In this document: positions 17,426-27,683 of the stretch, piece after piece | Position numbering within the stretch: position 1 is the stretch's first letter | How the letters are laid out: every line of letters begins with the position of its first letter | DNA from: Edaphobacter sp. 4G125 | Lineage (GTDB): Bacteria; Acidobacteriota; Terriglobia; Terriglobales; Acidobacteriaceae | Reading direction: 5' to 3' | Assembly (NCBI RefSeq): GCF_014274685.1 | Contig: NZ_CP060393.1 | Location: 2,291,501 to 2,355,500, forward strand | Length of the DNA: 64,000 nucleotides | Notes under the pieces: model-generated | The model's input: the letters and a program-made list of their open reading frames with translations, nothing else | Database searches by the model: none | Told to the model about the DNA's origin: nothing | Translations under genes and position numbers: made by a program

Positions 17426-17998
17426 TTAGCGCGGATGCTCGAAATCGCCGCGACTGTTGTCCTCTTTAGGTGGAGGATGGGCGGCGAACCAGGTCTTTTG
17501 ATCGGCGATCATCTCATTGGCCTGTTCACGCAGGTCGCGAAGAGATTCGAGAGCAATCTTGCGGGAGACGTTGTAGGTCTCGTTGTCGGGCGGAGATTTG
17601 ATGGCGGTTCCCCATCGTTCAATCGCGTCGATGAGCTTGGGAAGGGCTTTGCGAATGTCTCGATGACGGGAGCTGTAGTCGTCGAGATTATCGCTGAGCT
17701 CATCGGAGAGAGAAGTAAATTGTTCGATCAGGTCGTGTGTGTCCTGCTCGCGGCCGGGACGTCGCGGCTTGGCGTAGAGGTCACGAAGTGAATTAATGCG
17801 TGTATCGATGAGCTTGATAAAGACGATGACACGGTCGTTTGCGACGTAAGCAGAATCGCGTAGTTGCTCGACCTCTGCGTCGGAGAGAGTGGCTTCGTTT
17901 CTTTGCGCTCTGGCAAAAGAAGCCGTCAGCGCAAGAAGCAGGGAAAGAGTCAGGCAAAGATGCGATCGTCGCATGCGGGTGATTGTAGCCTGCCGCAT
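17426..17998 (-). CDS. Small exported helical protein, second of a coupled pair
   Basis: 190 residues with an N-terminal export signal (MRRSHLCLTLSLLLALTASFARAQ) and a helical mature part with many charged residues. I recognise no family. The ATG overlaps the stop of the upstream gene (TAATG), which supports the start at 17998. Together with the upstream gene it forms a two-gene operon of exported proteins with similar size and helical content, so a periplasmic complex is possible (inference). Confidence 0.72.
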   Translation of the reverse strand: MRQATITRMRRSHLCLTLSLLLALTASFARAQRNEATLSDAEVEQLRDSAYVANDRVIVFIKLIDTRINSLRDLYAKPRRPGREQDTHDLIEQFTSLSDELSDNLDDYSSRHRDIRKALPKLIDAIERWGTAIKSPPDNETYNVSRKIALESLRDLREQANEMIADQKTWFAAHPPPKEDNSRGDFEHPR

Positions 17999-18456
17999 TA
18001 GTGGTTAAAGACCTGCGTCAGAATGTCGCTCTGCACCTGGTTCAATTGCTTAAGCGTTGCTTGCAGTGTTGGGCGATCCTCGTAGGAAGCACTGTGCAGG
18101 TACTCATTCAACTTATAGGTCGTGCGATGCATTAGTTGCTCGGCATTCTTCAGACGCTTTGTGTCGCGACTGAGTTTGACCTGAATGAGTTGAGCATATT
18201 TCGCGATCTTGTTGAGAGTTGCGGTAGCCTGGCTGGGGTTATCGCTTTTCAACTGCTGTCCGGCGATCTCCGTCATCGCAGAGACCAGTTCGGTATAAAG
18301 GAAGCATTGATCGCGGGGATTGGCTTGCTCGGCGCGTTGTTCCAGCTGGAGAAGCTGCTGTTCGTCCAGAATTGTAATTTTGTCCGCTGCGCGAGACGGG
18401 ATACAGGTAGAGACAAGGAAAAGCAGAAGAACAGAAATCCGAAGAGTGAATTGCAT
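17998..18456 (-). CDS. Small exported helical protein, first of a coupled pair
   Basis: 152 residues: a signal peptide (QFTLRISVLLLFLVSTCIPSRA, cut near ADKITI) and then a helical, Gln/Leu-rich mature part (LDEQQLLQLEQRAEQA ...) resembling a TPR-like or coiled-coil bundle. No known family recognised. A GAGGTG lies eight bases before the ATG. The stop overlaps the next start by one base. The upstream region contains an A/T-rich stretch of about 80 bases that separates it from the TPR gene. Confidence 0.72.
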   Translation of the reverse strand: MQFTLRISVLLLFLVSTCIPSRAADKITILDEQQLLQLEQRAEQANPRDQCFLYTELVSAMTEIAGQQLKSDNPSQATATLNKIAKYAQLIQVKLSRDTKRLKNAEQLMHRTTYKLNEYLHSASYEDRPTLQATLKQLNQVQSDILTQVFNH

Positions 18457-18613
18457 AACGCACCTCGTGGTTAGGAGCGTCTGGCTTCAGGAATCCATGG
18501 AGTCCGACGTTACGTTCGTGTTTTCGCTACCGCTACTACAAATAAACTTTCTAAAGCCTTTTTTATTCTGATTTTTAGAGCTTTAAAAACTTTTATTTCT
18601 ATTTATTCTTTCT

Positions 18614-19969
18614 TTACTTCATATGCTCCAGCGCTGCCAATCGGTGGCGGGCTTCCCATTCTTCGTCGGGGAACTGGCCTTTGGCCGCTGCGAGGAACTG
18701 TTTGTATAGATCAGATGCCTCCTTGACCTGATGGAGTTTGTCGTGCGCCGTTGCCGCTAAAAATATAGTGGACGGTGTCGGTGGCAGAACTTTAGCACGG
18801 AGATCGAGCGCCCGCAAGACCGTGGCAGGATCGTTATTATTCGTTGCCGCAAAGGCTAAATGGCTGAGGGCAGAGCCATAAGCGGCTGGACTGGGAAACG
18901 CCTGCGGATTGGCGATGGCACGTTGGAGCAGCGGCAATGCATCGGCAGAGCGGCGGAGCCGGATGAGAGCGTCGGCCTGGTCATCCAGCAGTGTGGGATC
19001 ATTGGGCGAAGCCGCGGTAAGGGAGGCGTAGATCGGTAATGCCTTCTCGAAGTTACCGTTACGGACATAGAGATGGGCGAGGAGGCGGGAGATTGCGGCG
19101 TCCTGAGGATGGCTGGCGTGGAGTTTTTCGACGAGCGGAATGGCTTGGCCGGGCTTGTTCTGAAACTCGTAAAGGGAGGCAAGCTGGGAGCTTAGCGTTG
19201 GATCGTCGGGGTGCTTTTGGAGCGCGGCCGTGAGAAGTGGTTCGGCCTGATCGAAATTCTTCTGGCTGAGGAGCAGGTGGACGAGTGCAGCCGTTGCCTG
19301 AGCATTATCGGGATCGGCGGCAAGGAGGCGGCGGTAGGAAGCTTCTGCTGCGGCAGAATCGTTGGTGGCCTCGGCAAGTTCTCCGGTGAGGAGGATGTCG
19401 TCGGGAGTTTCGGAAGAGAGCTTAATCGCGTTGAGAAGCTCGTCGCTGGCTGCGGCTGGGTTGGATTGCTGATCGAGGCGAGCGAGAGCACGGTAAGCGC
19501 GAGCGCGGAGCGCAGCATCGCCGTTGGGAATGGCCGCCGCAACGGAGAGTTCGCTGCGAGCGTTGGAGGTGCGCCCAGTGCGAGCGAACAGCAGTCCGAG
19601 CGCGAGATGAGCATCAAGAAGATTGGGATTCGCATCGATTGCGCGATGATAGGCGGCTTCGGCGTCGGAGGTCTGGTCGAGAGCATCATGAGCAGCGCCG
19701 AGGTTATAGAGGACCTGAGCGTCCTTGGGATTCTTTTCCGCAAGGGGGGTCAGAAGTTTGATCGCGGTTGCGAAGTCCTGCTTCGAGAGAGCTTCGGCGG
19801 CTTGGGAACGGAGGGGATCCTGCTGCGTCTCGGGTTGAGAGGAAGCATCGCGGGTTCCGGCAGGAAGCTGCGCGTAAAGGGAAATTGGGAAAAATAATGT
19901 CAAAGACGCAGTGGCAAGGAGAAGTGACCCTCTGCGGTTACTCTTTCGATTGTGGTTCGCCTGCTGCAT
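18614..19969 (-). CDS. Exported tetratricopeptide-repeat protein
   Basis: 451 residues with an N-terminal Arg/Lys-rich region and signal peptide (SLLLATASLTLFFPISLYAQ), then about ten TPR-like units: AEALSKQDFATAIKLLTPL, AQVLYNLGAAHDALDQTSDAE, DAHLALGLLFARTGRTSNA and so on. It likely acts as a periplasmic or membrane-anchored scaffold; partners are unknown. I chose the ATG at 19969; upstream in-frame codons would translate the repeated GAATACTTTGC element. The G-run of that element (GGGGGAGG) lies at the ribosome-binding position. Confidence 0.85.
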   Translation of the reverse strand: MQQANHNRKSNRRGSLLLATASLTLFFPISLYAQLPAGTRDASSQPETQQDPLRSQAAEALSKQDFATAIKLLTPLAEKNPKDAQVLYNLGAAHDALDQTSDAEAAYHRAIDANPNLLDAHLALGLLFARTGRTSNARSELSVAAAIPNGDAALRARAYRALARLDQQSNPAAASDELLNAIKLSSETPDDILLTGELAEATNDSAAAEASYRRLLAADPDNAQATAALVHLLLSQKNFDQAEPLLTAALQKHPDDPTLSSQLASLYEFQNKPGQAIPLVEKLHASHPQDAAISRLLAHLYVRNGNFEKALPIYASLTAASPNDPTLLDDQADALIRLRRSADALPLLQRAIANPQAFPSPAAYGSALSHLAFAATNNNDPATVLRALDLRAKVLPPTPSTIFLAATAHDKLHQVKEASDLYKQFLAAAKGQFPDEEWEARHRLAALEHMK

Positions 19970-19980
19970 CCGGTGGACCT

Positions 19981-20017
19981 CCCCCTCCCGTACAAAGGTG
20001 CGCAAAGTATTCAAAAT
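19981..20017 (-). repeat. GAATACTTTGC box with G-run, copy B (TPR gene leader)
   Basis: Minus strand: TTTTGAATACTTTGCGCACC, then GTACGGGAGGGGG, ending about 11 bases before the TPR start codon. Same arrangement as copies A (deoC) and C (holB). Confidence 0.75.
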
Positions 20018-20070
20018 ATTAGAGATAATCCAGGACCTCGATTGATTCGAACTAGATCCAGTTTAAATGG

Positions 20071-20097
20071 AAAGACCCAGCCTGATGGCCGGGCTTT
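20071..20097 (-). promoter_or_regulatory. Leader hairpin upstream of the TPR gene
   Basis: On the minus strand AAAGCCCGGCC, loop ATCA, GGCTGGGTCTTT. The only mispair on the plus strand (A-C) becomes a G-U pair on the minus strand, so the structure belongs to the minus-strand RNA. The general form (AAGCCC ... CCATC ... GGG) resembles the hairpin in the deoC leader. Confidence 0.55.
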
Positions 20098-20247
20098 CGT
20101 CCTTTTCCCTGATTTAAGTTTAGCAGTAGGGTCAAGGGGGGCTGCGATGATTCCCACCCCCTGATTTGAATGAGAGAGTGGCGAGGAGGATATCCATGGA
20201 TTCTTCGCTGTGCTCAGAATGAAACGATCTTGCGATTTAATGGAGGT

Positions 20248-21405
20248 ATGCGGATTCAATGGCCCAAGTGGGCTCTGGCGTATCTTTTCCTGGCAGATGG
20301 GACGGGGTTTGGATTATGGGCGGCGCATGTGCCGGTCTTCAAGCAGAATCTGCATCTTAGCAACGGCGCTTTAAGCCGTGTTTTGCTGAGTCTGGTGGGT
20401 GGCGCGATTGTGACAATGCCAATTACAGGCCACCTGATTGCACACTTCAACAGTAGAACTGTCGTACGGGTTGCTGCGTTGTGTTACGTGGTTATGCTGG
20501 CCTTTCTAGCGCAGGCGAATTCGTTCGGATTACTGGTTTTGTTTGCGGGGCTTTATGGAGGAGCGAAGGGAGCCCTGGACGTTTCGGTGAATGCGCAGGC
20601 TGTTGCGGTGGAGCATCACTATGGGCGCTCCAGTACGAGTCTCTTTCAGGGATGTTGGAGTGTGGGCGGTCTGATTGGAGCGGGAGTGACGAGTCTTCTG
20701 CTGAAGCATGGGATGACATTGCGCTTCAATCTGTCGGCAGGAGCGATCATTCTGGCAGCTACGGTATTGGCGATGTTGCCGGTGCTGATTGTGGAGCAGC
20801 GGAAAGAACATGAGGCGAAGGCGAGGCTGGTGCTTCCTGATGCAGCCCTGCTACGGCTGGCGCTGATTGCGTTTTTCGGGCTATTTGCCGAGGGAGCGAT
20901 CGGAGACTGGGCAGCGGTCTATCTGCGGTCAAATATGGGGGCCAGTCTGTCGTTGGCTGCGGCAGGATATGCGACCTACGCGATTGCGATGGCGAGCGCG
21001 AGGTTCCTGGGAGAGTGGCTGACACGACGCTTCGAAGACCGCACGATTCTGATTGGAAGTGGGTTACTGATTGCGTTGGGTTTCGGCTGTACGCTGTTAT
21101 CTCCGTCGCTGGCGGCAGCGGTGGTGGGGCTTGCGCTGACCGGCATGGGGGTTGCGAATATCTTTCCTGTGATTGTGACGCTGGCAGGACGCAACAAAAA
21201 GATGGGAACGGGGCCAGCGATCTCGGCGCTTTCGACCATTGGATATTTTGGGTTTCTCGCGGGTCCCCCACTGATTGGCTGGCTCGCTGTGGTCGTGGGT
21301 TTGCAGTGGGCCCTTGGAATGATCGTGCTGGCCGGAGTGATTGTGGCTGCCGGGCCTGTGATTCTGTCGATGAAGAAAGAAGGGGTTGAGGTGAAGGTAT
21401 GTTGA
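20248..21405 (+). CDS. Major facilitator superfamily transporter
   Basis: 385 residues with about twelve hydrophobic segments and no soluble domain. The first loop has the FxLxDGxGFGLWAAHVP pattern and the N-terminal half shows GLYGGAKGALDVSVNAQAVAVE and SLFQGCWSVGGLIGAG, as in the fucose/glucose-permease-like and YbjJ-like MFS proteins. The middle loop between TM6 and TM7 contains EQRKEHEAKARL. The ATG at 20248 follows GGAGGT directly, which is unusually close. The substrate is unknown. An SMR gene follows 39 bases later. Confidence 0.87.
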   Translation: MRIQWPKWALAYLFLADGTGFGLWAAHVPVFKQNLHLSNGALSRVLLSLVGGAIVTMPITGHLIAHFNSRTVVRVAALCYVVMLAFLAQANSFGLLVLFAGLYGGAKGALDVSVNAQAVAVEHHYGRSSTSLFQGCWSVGGLIGAGVTSLLLKHGMTLRFNLSAGAIILAATVLAMLPVLIVEQRKEHEAKARLVLPDAALLRLALIAFFGLFAEGAIGDWAAVYLRSNMGASLSLAAAGYATYAIAMASARFLGEWLTRRFEDRTILIGSGLLIALGFGCTLLSPSLAAAVVGLALTGMGVANIFPVIVTLAGRNKKMGTGPAISALSTIGYFGFLAGPPLIGWLAVVVGLQWALGMIVLAGVIVAAGPVILSMKKEGVEVKVC

Positions 21406-21444
21406 TGAAGGTGCTTTCGGTGACAGGAAAGGAACTCTACTAGC

Positions 21445-21783
21445 GTGCGTGGGCTGAATTATTTATGGCTGGCCGCAGCGATCTGCAGCGAGGTATTTGC
21501 AACGTCGTCATTGAAAGCATCGAACGGATTTTCACGTCTTAGTCCATCGATCGCTGTGGTCGTCGGTTATGGTGTGGCCTTCTTTTGTCTTTCGCAGACA
21601 CTGAAGACAATTCCTGTTGGCGTTGCTTATGCGATCTGGTCAGGAGTTGGAACTGCGCTGATTGCGCTGGTAGGGTTCATCGTCTATAAGCAGACGCTGG
21701 ACCGTGCGGCGGTAATTGGGATGGCATTGATTATTGCAGGCGTGCTGGTGATGAATCTGTTTTCGAAGTCTGCTGCGCACTAA
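21445..21783 (+). CDS. Small multidrug resistance (SMR) family transporter
   Basis: A 112-residue four-helix proton-coupled exporter of the EmrE/QacE/SugE family. The essential membrane glutamate is E16 in AAICSEVFATSSLKAS. The third helix has GVAYAIWSGVGTALIALVGF and the fourth IGMALIIAGVLVMNLFS. It starts with GTG. It probably exports cationic or guanidinium compounds. The W/SG-containing third helix resembles the EmrE subgroup more than Gdx, but no guanidine riboswitch is visible upstream. It is next to an MFS gene on the same strand. Confidence 0.92.
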   Translation: MRGLNYLWLAAAICSEVFATSSLKASNGFSRLSPSIAVVVGYGVAFFCLSQTLKTIPVGVAYAIWSGVGTALIALVGFIVYKQTLDRAAVIGMALIIAGVLVMNLFSKSAAH

Positions 21784-21862
21784 TCATGCGAATAAAAATT
21801 CAATCCCCTGATGTGATTGATTAGACCAGAACCGGGGATTGGCGTCGTGCAAGAAGTTCGCT

Positions 21863-24424
21863 CTAATCATCGTCATCTTTTTTATTAGGCGATTCACTGG
21901 CATCGGCGAGCGGACGAAAGCGATGGACCGGTAGAGGCATGGCGGAGTCTTTGCCTTTGATGCTCTTCCAGATGATTTCGTTAAGGGCGTACATCGGTGC
22001 GCGGTCCAGCTCTTTGAAGTCCATCTTGCTGCTTTGTTTCGCACCGTAAGAGTCTTTCGTGTTCTTAGCGTTGACGTCGATTTGCGGTTTGATGACTTCG
22101 AAAGGAGTTGCGATGGCCGTTGTCCCGAAGGAGTTGTACATCGGCATGGCTGCAGCATCATACTGGCTCATCGGCGGCAGTCCGAGAAGAAGTTCCATCG
22201 AGCGAACCATGGAGCTTGTGGTGTAAAGCGTGCTATCGACGATGCCGCGCTTGACGTAAGGGCTGATGACGAGGCCAACGGTACGTCGTCCGTCGACGTG
22301 ATCGGCGCCGTCCTGGGCGTCGTCTTCGATGATGAAGATCGCAGTATTGGGCCAGTAGCGACTGTGGCTGACGGCATCGACAAGCTGACCGATGGCGTAG
22401 TCGTTATTCGCAACCATAGCCTGGGGAGTATAGGCTCCGGGTGCAGTGCCCCGGGTGTGGTCTTCTGGCATGCTCATGACGATGTAGTTGGGCAACCGTT
22501 TTTCAGGATTGGAACTGTCGTAATTCGCGTCGAACTCTTTGAGATCTTGCAGAAAAACCTCGACTTTTTCGGTGTCGCGAGAGGCAAGGCCATTTCCATA
22601 CTCTTTGGAGACATGACCGACGAGACCATCGGCCCCGGGCGCTGCTTCCATCGTCGTGCCCGTGCTGGCGCGTGCTGCGTTCTCACCGTAGGAGCGATAG
22701 GTGAGGCCTTTGCGACGAGCGAGATCCCAGAGATGTCCGGCGGAGGGAACCATGGCGTGGACAGAATAGGAGGCGGCGCTGTGCCCGCCGTACTCCGGTG
22801 GCCACTGTTTCTCGTTGAAGTCGGTAGCGTAGGCAGAATTTGACCAGGAGTGTCCGTCGACGGAGACTTCGCCATCGCAGTAAAGGTTGTCGAGGACGAC
22901 ATATTGTTTCGCGAGTGCGTGCTGATTAGGAGTGACCTTTTCGCCAAAGAGGACGAGCTTCGGATCTCCATTGGCATTGGGAATATCGCCGAATTCCTGA
23001 TCGTAGGTGCGATTTTCTTTGATGATGTAGATGATGTGTTTGATTTCGCTGGCTTCGCCGACGCGCTGCGGGATGACGCTTGGCTCCTGCGGTGGACGAG
23101 CTTCAGAGAGGAGTGAGTCATGGTAAGGCGTATTCTCGGTGACTTCACGAGTCCACTTTGGAAGCTTCTCTTTCAAGTCTATGACGGGCAATACTTCGAG
23201 ACTGCTCTTCTGCAGTGTCTTGTCGCTCTCGTGACCGAAGTGCGGGCCGTCTGGGTCGGGATGGCCTTCTTCACCTTTGGTGTTGCCAATATAAAGTGTG
23301 CGGTCCTGGTTGGTGAGTAACAGCGCTGAAGGATACCAGCCGGTGGGGATAAAGCCAACGACCGTGCTGTGTGCGCGGTTTTCAATGTGTGCTACGGTGA
23401 TCGAGTTATTGTCGGCATTTGCGATGTAGAGGAGCTTGCGCGCGTTGTCGATAGCGAGCGCGTCGGGCGTGGAGCCTTCGGGAGCTAGCGGTGTCAATGT
23501 GGTGGAGAGTCGCTCGAGGACTTGAAGTTTATGTGTATCGATTACGTATACGGTATTGTCATTCGAGCAGGCGACGAAGAGTCGGCCATCGGCAGAGATT
23601 TTCATGTCGTTTGGATTCATGCCGACATGAAGTGAGCGAATGACCTTGTTGGTGTCAGTGTCGATGACGCTCACCGATTCGCTGGACCAGTTGGAGACGA
23701 AGAGCCGTTTGCCATCGGGCGTGAGCGCGGTCTGATAAGGAGTTGTCTCGACGGGAATGCGCGTGACGATTTGGCGTGTCTTTGCGTCGAAGACGACGAT
23801 GTTGCTAGGGCCGTTTCCGGTACCACGATTCGCGGCATATAGCAGATGCTTGCTGGGGAGATAAGCGACTCCTGACCACCAGATCTGTTTGGGGTCGATG
23901 GTCTCGACGAGTTTGCCGGTGCGTTGTTCACTTAGACGGCCGTTGGAGTACGTGAACTCGTAGATCGGTGCAATGGGCTCAGTTTTATTCTTAGCTCCCG
24001 ATGCATTGCCGCCGGAGACATACAGAGTGTGTCCATCGGAAGACCAGGCCATACCAAGCCACGTTGATGGCAGGCCGATGTGTTGGAGCTTTTGATGCGT
24101 CTTCGCATCGAAGACATCGATGGCGTGAGGAAGAAAACCGGAATTCACAGAGATGATGACCTTGCCATCGGGCGAGGAGACAAGATTCATTACAAGATCT
24201 CCCATTTCTCCTACTGCCTTGCCTGCCGGAGTGATACGCCAGCCGTTCGGCAGGTCCGATCCATCGGAAAAATGCTTTGGGAGTCTCCTGGTTTGTTCGC
24301 CAAGGGGATGATCTTTTACTGAAGTGGAGGTTGGAGCCTGGCCAGATGCGATAGCCGCAGGAAAAGACAGAAAGGCAAGAAGCGTATAAACAGTAACCGA
24401 TGAAAATTGCAGCCTGGTAGGCAT
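21863..24424 (-). CDS. YncE-type beta-propeller fused to an alkaline-phosphatase-superfamily phosphoesterase
   Basis: 853 residues, exported (signal TLLAFLSFPAAIASG). The N-terminal half is a YVTN/YncE-like seven-blade propeller: repeated units such as LVSSPDGKVIISVNSGF, AWSSDGHTLYVSGG, LTPDGKRLFVSNWSSESVSVIDT and VACSNDNTVYVIDT. The C-terminal half is a phosphoesterase (PF04185-like) with IIYIIKENRTYDQEFGDI, then YCDGEVSVDGHSWSN and FIIEDDAQDGADHVDGRR. The metal-binding residues look intact. The ATG at 24424 has AAGGGAG in front. The likely location is the periplasm or outer surface. The substrate is unknown; phospholipase- or phosphatase-type activity is a family inference. Confidence 0.9.
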   Translation of the reverse strand: MPTRLQFSSVTVYTLLAFLSFPAAIASGQAPTSTSVKDHPLGEQTRRLPKHFSDGSDLPNGWRITPAGKAVGEMGDLVMNLVSSPDGKVIISVNSGFLPHAIDVFDAKTHQKLQHIGLPSTWLGMAWSSDGHTLYVSGGNASGAKNKTEPIAPIYEFTYSNGRLSEQRTGKLVETIDPKQIWWSGVAYLPSKHLLYAANRGTGNGPSNIVVFDAKTRQIVTRIPVETTPYQTALTPDGKRLFVSNWSSESVSVIDTDTNKVIRSLHVGMNPNDMKISADGRLFVACSNDNTVYVIDTHKLQVLERLSTTLTPLAPEGSTPDALAIDNARKLLYIANADNNSITVAHIENRAHSTVVGFIPTGWYPSALLLTNQDRTLYIGNTKGEEGHPDPDGPHFGHESDKTLQKSSLEVLPVIDLKEKLPKWTREVTENTPYHDSLLSEARPPQEPSVIPQRVGEASEIKHIIYIIKENRTYDQEFGDIPNANGDPKLVLFGEKVTPNQHALAKQYVVLDNLYCDGEVSVDGHSWSNSAYATDFNEKQWPPEYGGHSAASYSVHAMVPSAGHLWDLARRKGLTYRSYGENAARASTGTTMEAAPGADGLVGHVSKEYGNGLASRDTEKVEVFLQDLKEFDANYDSSNPEKRLPNYIVMSMPEDHTRGTAPGAYTPQAMVANNDYAIGQLVDAVSHSRYWPNTAIFIIEDDAQDGADHVDGRRTVGLVISPYVKRGIVDSTLYTTSSMVRSMELLLGLPPMSQYDAAAMPMYNSFGTTAIATPFEVIKPQIDVNAKNTKDSYGAKQSSKMDFKELDRAPMYALNEIIWKSIKGKDSAMPLPVHRFRPLADASESPNKKDDDD

Positions 24425-24590
24425 CGAACTCCCTTTGTTAGAAACGTTACTGCGCACGATCTTCAACAGCGATTCAGTGGTGATACACGGCTGTGCTGAT
24501 TTTCGGTATCGTGGCGCAATATAGCACGCGGCTGCAAAGAGGGGATAAATTCAGGAGATCTGCCACCAACAAAGCGGACTTGAGGAGTGT

Positions 24591-27500
24591 TCAGGCAGTT
24601 GTTAGAGCTTCCTGTTGGAGTTTGAGCACGGGCGCGAGCCAGTGGCCGGTGTGGGAGGCCGGGTTGGCGGCGATCTCCTCAGGGGTGCCAATGGCTACGA
24701 CCTGGCCTCCGCGAGAGCCTCCTTCGGGGCCCATATCGATGATCCAGTCGGCGGATTTGATGACATCGAGGTTGTGCTCGATGACCAGCAACGAACCTCC
24801 ACCTTCGATGAGCTTGCGGAAAGCGGCAAGAAGTTTGGCGACATCGTCGAAGTGAAGACCGGTAGTGGGCTCGTCGAGGATATAGAGCGTGCGTGAGCGA
24901 GCTTTGGCCGCGGCTTCGTTGGAACTACGATTCATGTTGGAGCGCGTGGCCGCGAGGTGCGAAGCGAGCTTGACGCGCTGGGCTTCGCCGCCGGAGAGCG
25001 TGGTGGCGGACTGGCCGAGGCGAACATAACCAAGACCAACTTCGTCGAGGACGTAGAGTTTGTCGACGATCTTCGGATGTCCGGCGAAGTAGACGAGAGC
25101 CTCCTTGACGGTCATGTTGAGGACGTCGTGGATGTTCTTGCCCTTGTAGCGAATCTCGAGGATAGAGGGTTTGTAGCGCGTGCCGTTGCACTCTTCGCAA
25201 GGAAGCTCAACATCGGCGAGGAACTGCATTTCAACGGTGACGGTTCCGTCACCTTCGCAAACATCGCAGCGCCCACCGGGGACGTTAAAGGAGAAGTGTC
25301 CTGCGGCAAGGCTACGGCGTTTGGCATCGGGTTGCGCAGCGAAGAGGGCGCGGATGTCGTCGAAGGCCTTGATGTAGGTGACAGGGTTCGAGCGGGGTGT
25401 GCGCCCGATTGGGGATTGATCGACGAGCACAACATCATTGAGATGCTGAACACCTGAGAGATCACGGTAAAGTTGCGTGGGGTCGACACCGTCGCCTGCG
25501 CCCTCCTGTCCGAGTGACTGAACGAGCGCACGATAGAGGACCTGGTGGACGAGTGTGGACTTGCCGGAACCGGAAACTCCAGTCACGCAGACAAGCATGT
25601 TCAACGGAATCTCGACATCGACTCCACGCAGGTTGTGGATACGCGCGCCGTTGAGTTTGATGCGCTCGCGGCCAGGTTCACGACGATGTTTCGGGACAGC
25701 GATCGAGGCGCGTCCGGAAAGATACTTGCCGGTGATGGAGTTCGGATCGTGTGTGACTTCGGAAACGGTCCCGCTGGAGAGAAGCTGGCCGCCGAGCTCG
25801 CCGGCTCCGGGGCCGAGATCGATCAGGTGATCGGCAGAGCGAATGACGTCAGGATCGTGCTCGACAACGAGGATGGTGTTACCGAGGTCTCGCAACTCTT
25901 CCATGATGTGGATGAGGCGAGCCGTGTCGCGGGTGTGGAGACCAATCGATGGCTCATCGAGAACATAGAGCGCACCGACGAGACGCGAACCAAGCGAGGT
26001 GGCAAGCTGGATGCGCTGCGATTCGCCGCCGGAAAGTGTAGAGGAGAGGCGGTCAAGTGTCAGGTAGTCGAGGCCAACCTGATCGAGAAACTGAATGCGC
26101 TGACGGACTTCTTCGAAGATCTTTCCAGCGATTTCGGCCTGCGAAGGCGTGAGCTGGAGCGAATCGAATAAATCGCGCGCGGCAGTAACGGTAAGAGCAG
26201 AGACCTCACAGATGTTTTTGTCGTTGATGAGTACAGCGCGCGCTTCGGCGCGCAGACGCTGGCCACGACAGTCAGGACAGGTAGCGTAGCCGCGATACTT
26301 CGAGAGGAAGACGCGAACATGTAGCTTGTACTTTTTCTGCTCAAGCGCGTTGAAGAAGCCGCGAATGCCGGAAAAGCCAGGGCCACCATCGTAGATAAAG
26401 TTCTGCTGTTCGGACGCCAGATCGTACCAGGGGACGTCGGTGGGTATACCGGCAGCTTTAGCAGCGCGGAGCATCTCGCTGTGATGCGGGCGGTACTTCG
26501 TGGTCATCCACGGAGCAATCGCACCTTGCGCAAGCGTCTTCGATTTGTCGGGGATGATGAGATTGGGATCGAAGTCGATGGTATTGCCGAAGCCCTGGCA
26601 ACGTGGACATGCGCCGTAAGGGTTGTTGAAAGAGAAGAGGCGTGGTTCGGGCTCGCGATAGGCGCGATGGCAGGTGGTGCATTCGAAGGCGGCACTGAAG
26701 CGGTACTTCGTACTGTTCTCGCCTTCGGTTGCCTCGCCGGACCGCGGTACAGTTATAAAGCGGATTTCACCGGCCTCGCGGTAACCGGTCTCGATGGCGT
26801 CGACGAGGCGCGAACGGATCTCGGGAGAGAGCGCGAGACGATCGACGAGAACGAAGATTGGCTGTGAGAAGTCGAGCTCGAGGAGGGACTCGGGAGTTGA
26901 GAACTCGACGATATTTCCGTTTTGAAAGAGCCGGTTGTAGCCGCGGCGACGGAGTTCGGTAAGTCGATCTTTAAGCGCGTCGGTCAAATCGAGCTTTGGC
27001 TCGGGCTTAATTGGTTTTGCAGATTTCTTTGTGGCGGATTTCTTTGCCTTTGGAGCTTCCACAGGAGCTGCTTCGGTGGAGGGCGACTGCATCGGCTCGA
27101 GCTTGATCTCGGCGCGCTGGATGGGGAAGAGAGCGTAGACGCGAGTGCCTTCGGGCAGGCTGAAGAGCGAGGTTACAATCTCATCGACGGTATCGGTCTT
27201 GACGATGCCACCGCAGTGCAGGCAGGTAACGGTGCCGCAACGGGCGTAGAGCAGGCGGAGGTAGTCGTAGATCTCGGTTGAGGTGGCGACGGTGGAGCGT
27301 GGATTGCGCGTCTGATTCTTCTGCTTGATCGCAATGGCCGGGGCGAGACCATCGATGTGATCGACGTCGGGCTTTTCGATACGCTCGAGGAACTGACGGG
27401 CGTAGGCGGAGAGAGATTCGACGTAGCGACGCTGGCCTTCAGCGTAGACCGTATCGAAGGCGAGCGAGGACTTGCCTGAGCCCGAGACCCCGGAGATAAC

Positions 27501-27620
27501 AGTCAGGGCGTTGTGGGGGATGTCTACATCGATGCCCTTGAGGTTGTGGGTGCGGGCGCCACGGATCGTGATCTGGTTGAGGTTCTGCTCAGGCTTCGGT
27601 TCGGGCATCGGATTACTCAT
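24591..27620 (-). CDS. uvrA: UvrABC system protein A
   Basis: Damage-recognition ATPase of nucleotide excision repair. It has two ABC modules with Walker [10 protein letters not shown] and GVSGSGKST, signature motifs [12 protein letters not shown] and [12 protein letters not shown], and zinc-binding cysteine pairs (CLHC, CTTC, CPRC, CDVC, CEEC). About 1009 residues, longer than the usual 940-970. The extra length includes an Ala/Lys/Pro-rich insertion at about 183-222 with [13 protein letters not shown] used the ATG at 27620; a TTG six bases upstream is the alternative. Confidence 0.97.
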   Translation of the reverse strand: MSNPMPEPKPEQNLNQITIRGARTHNLKGIDVDIPHNALTVISGVSGSGKSSLAFDTVYAEGQRRYVESLSAYARQFLERIEKPDVDHIDGLAPAIAIKQKNQTRNPRSTVATSTEIYDYLRLLYARCGTVTCLHCGGIVKTDTVDEIVTSLFSLPEGTRVYALFPIQRAEIKLEPMQSPSTEAAPVEAPKAKKSATKKSAKPIKPEPKLDLTDALKDRLTELRRRGYNRLFQNGNIVEFSTPESLLELDFSQPIFVLVDRLALSPEIRSRLVDAIETGYREAGEIRFITVPRSGEATEGENSTKYRFSAAFECTTCHRAYREPEPRLFSFNNPYGACPRCQGFGNTIDFDPNLIIPDKSKTLAQGAIAPWMTTKYRPHHSEMLRAAKAAGIPTDVPWYDLASEQQNFIYDGGPGFSGIRGFFNALEQKKYKLHVRVFLSKYRGYATCPDCRGQRLRAEARAVLINDKNICEVSALTVTAARDLFDSLQLTPSQAEIAGKIFEEVRQRIQFLDQVGLDYLTLDRLSSTLSGGESQRIQLATSLGSRLVGALYVLDEPSIGLHTRDTARLIHIMEELRDLGNTILVVEHDPDVIRSADHLIDLGPGAGELGGQLLSSGTVSEVTHDPNSITGKYLSGRASIAVPKHRREPGRERIKLNGARIHNLRGVDVEIPLNMLVCVTGVSGSGKSTLVHQVLYRALVQSLGQEGAGDGVDPTQLYRDLSGVQHLNDVVLVDQSPIGRTPRSNPVTYIKAFDDIRALFAAQPDAKRRSLAAGHFSFNVPGGRCDVCEGDGTVTVEMQFLADVELPCEECNGTRYKPSILEIRYKGKNIHDVLNMTVKEALVYFAGHPKIVDKLYVLDEVGLGYVRLGQSATTLSGGEAQRVKLASHLAATRSNMNRSSNEAAAKARSRTLYILDEPTTGLHFDDVAKLLAAFRKLIEGGGSLLVIEHNLDVIKSADWIIDMGPEGGSRGGQVVAIGTPEEIAANPASHTGHWLAPVLKLQQEALTTA

Positions 27621-27683
27621 GGCCAAACTTCTATTTTCAGGTATTCGGCTGGGAAATGCGAACCTGGCAAAGCAGGAGTCTTT

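Noticed and set aside
20180..20230. Fifth copy of the ATCCTTCGACT repeat upstream of the MFS gene
   Set aside because: Only fragments (ATTCTTCGCT, GCTCAGAATGA) match. It is too decayed to count as a copy, though it may be a remnant.
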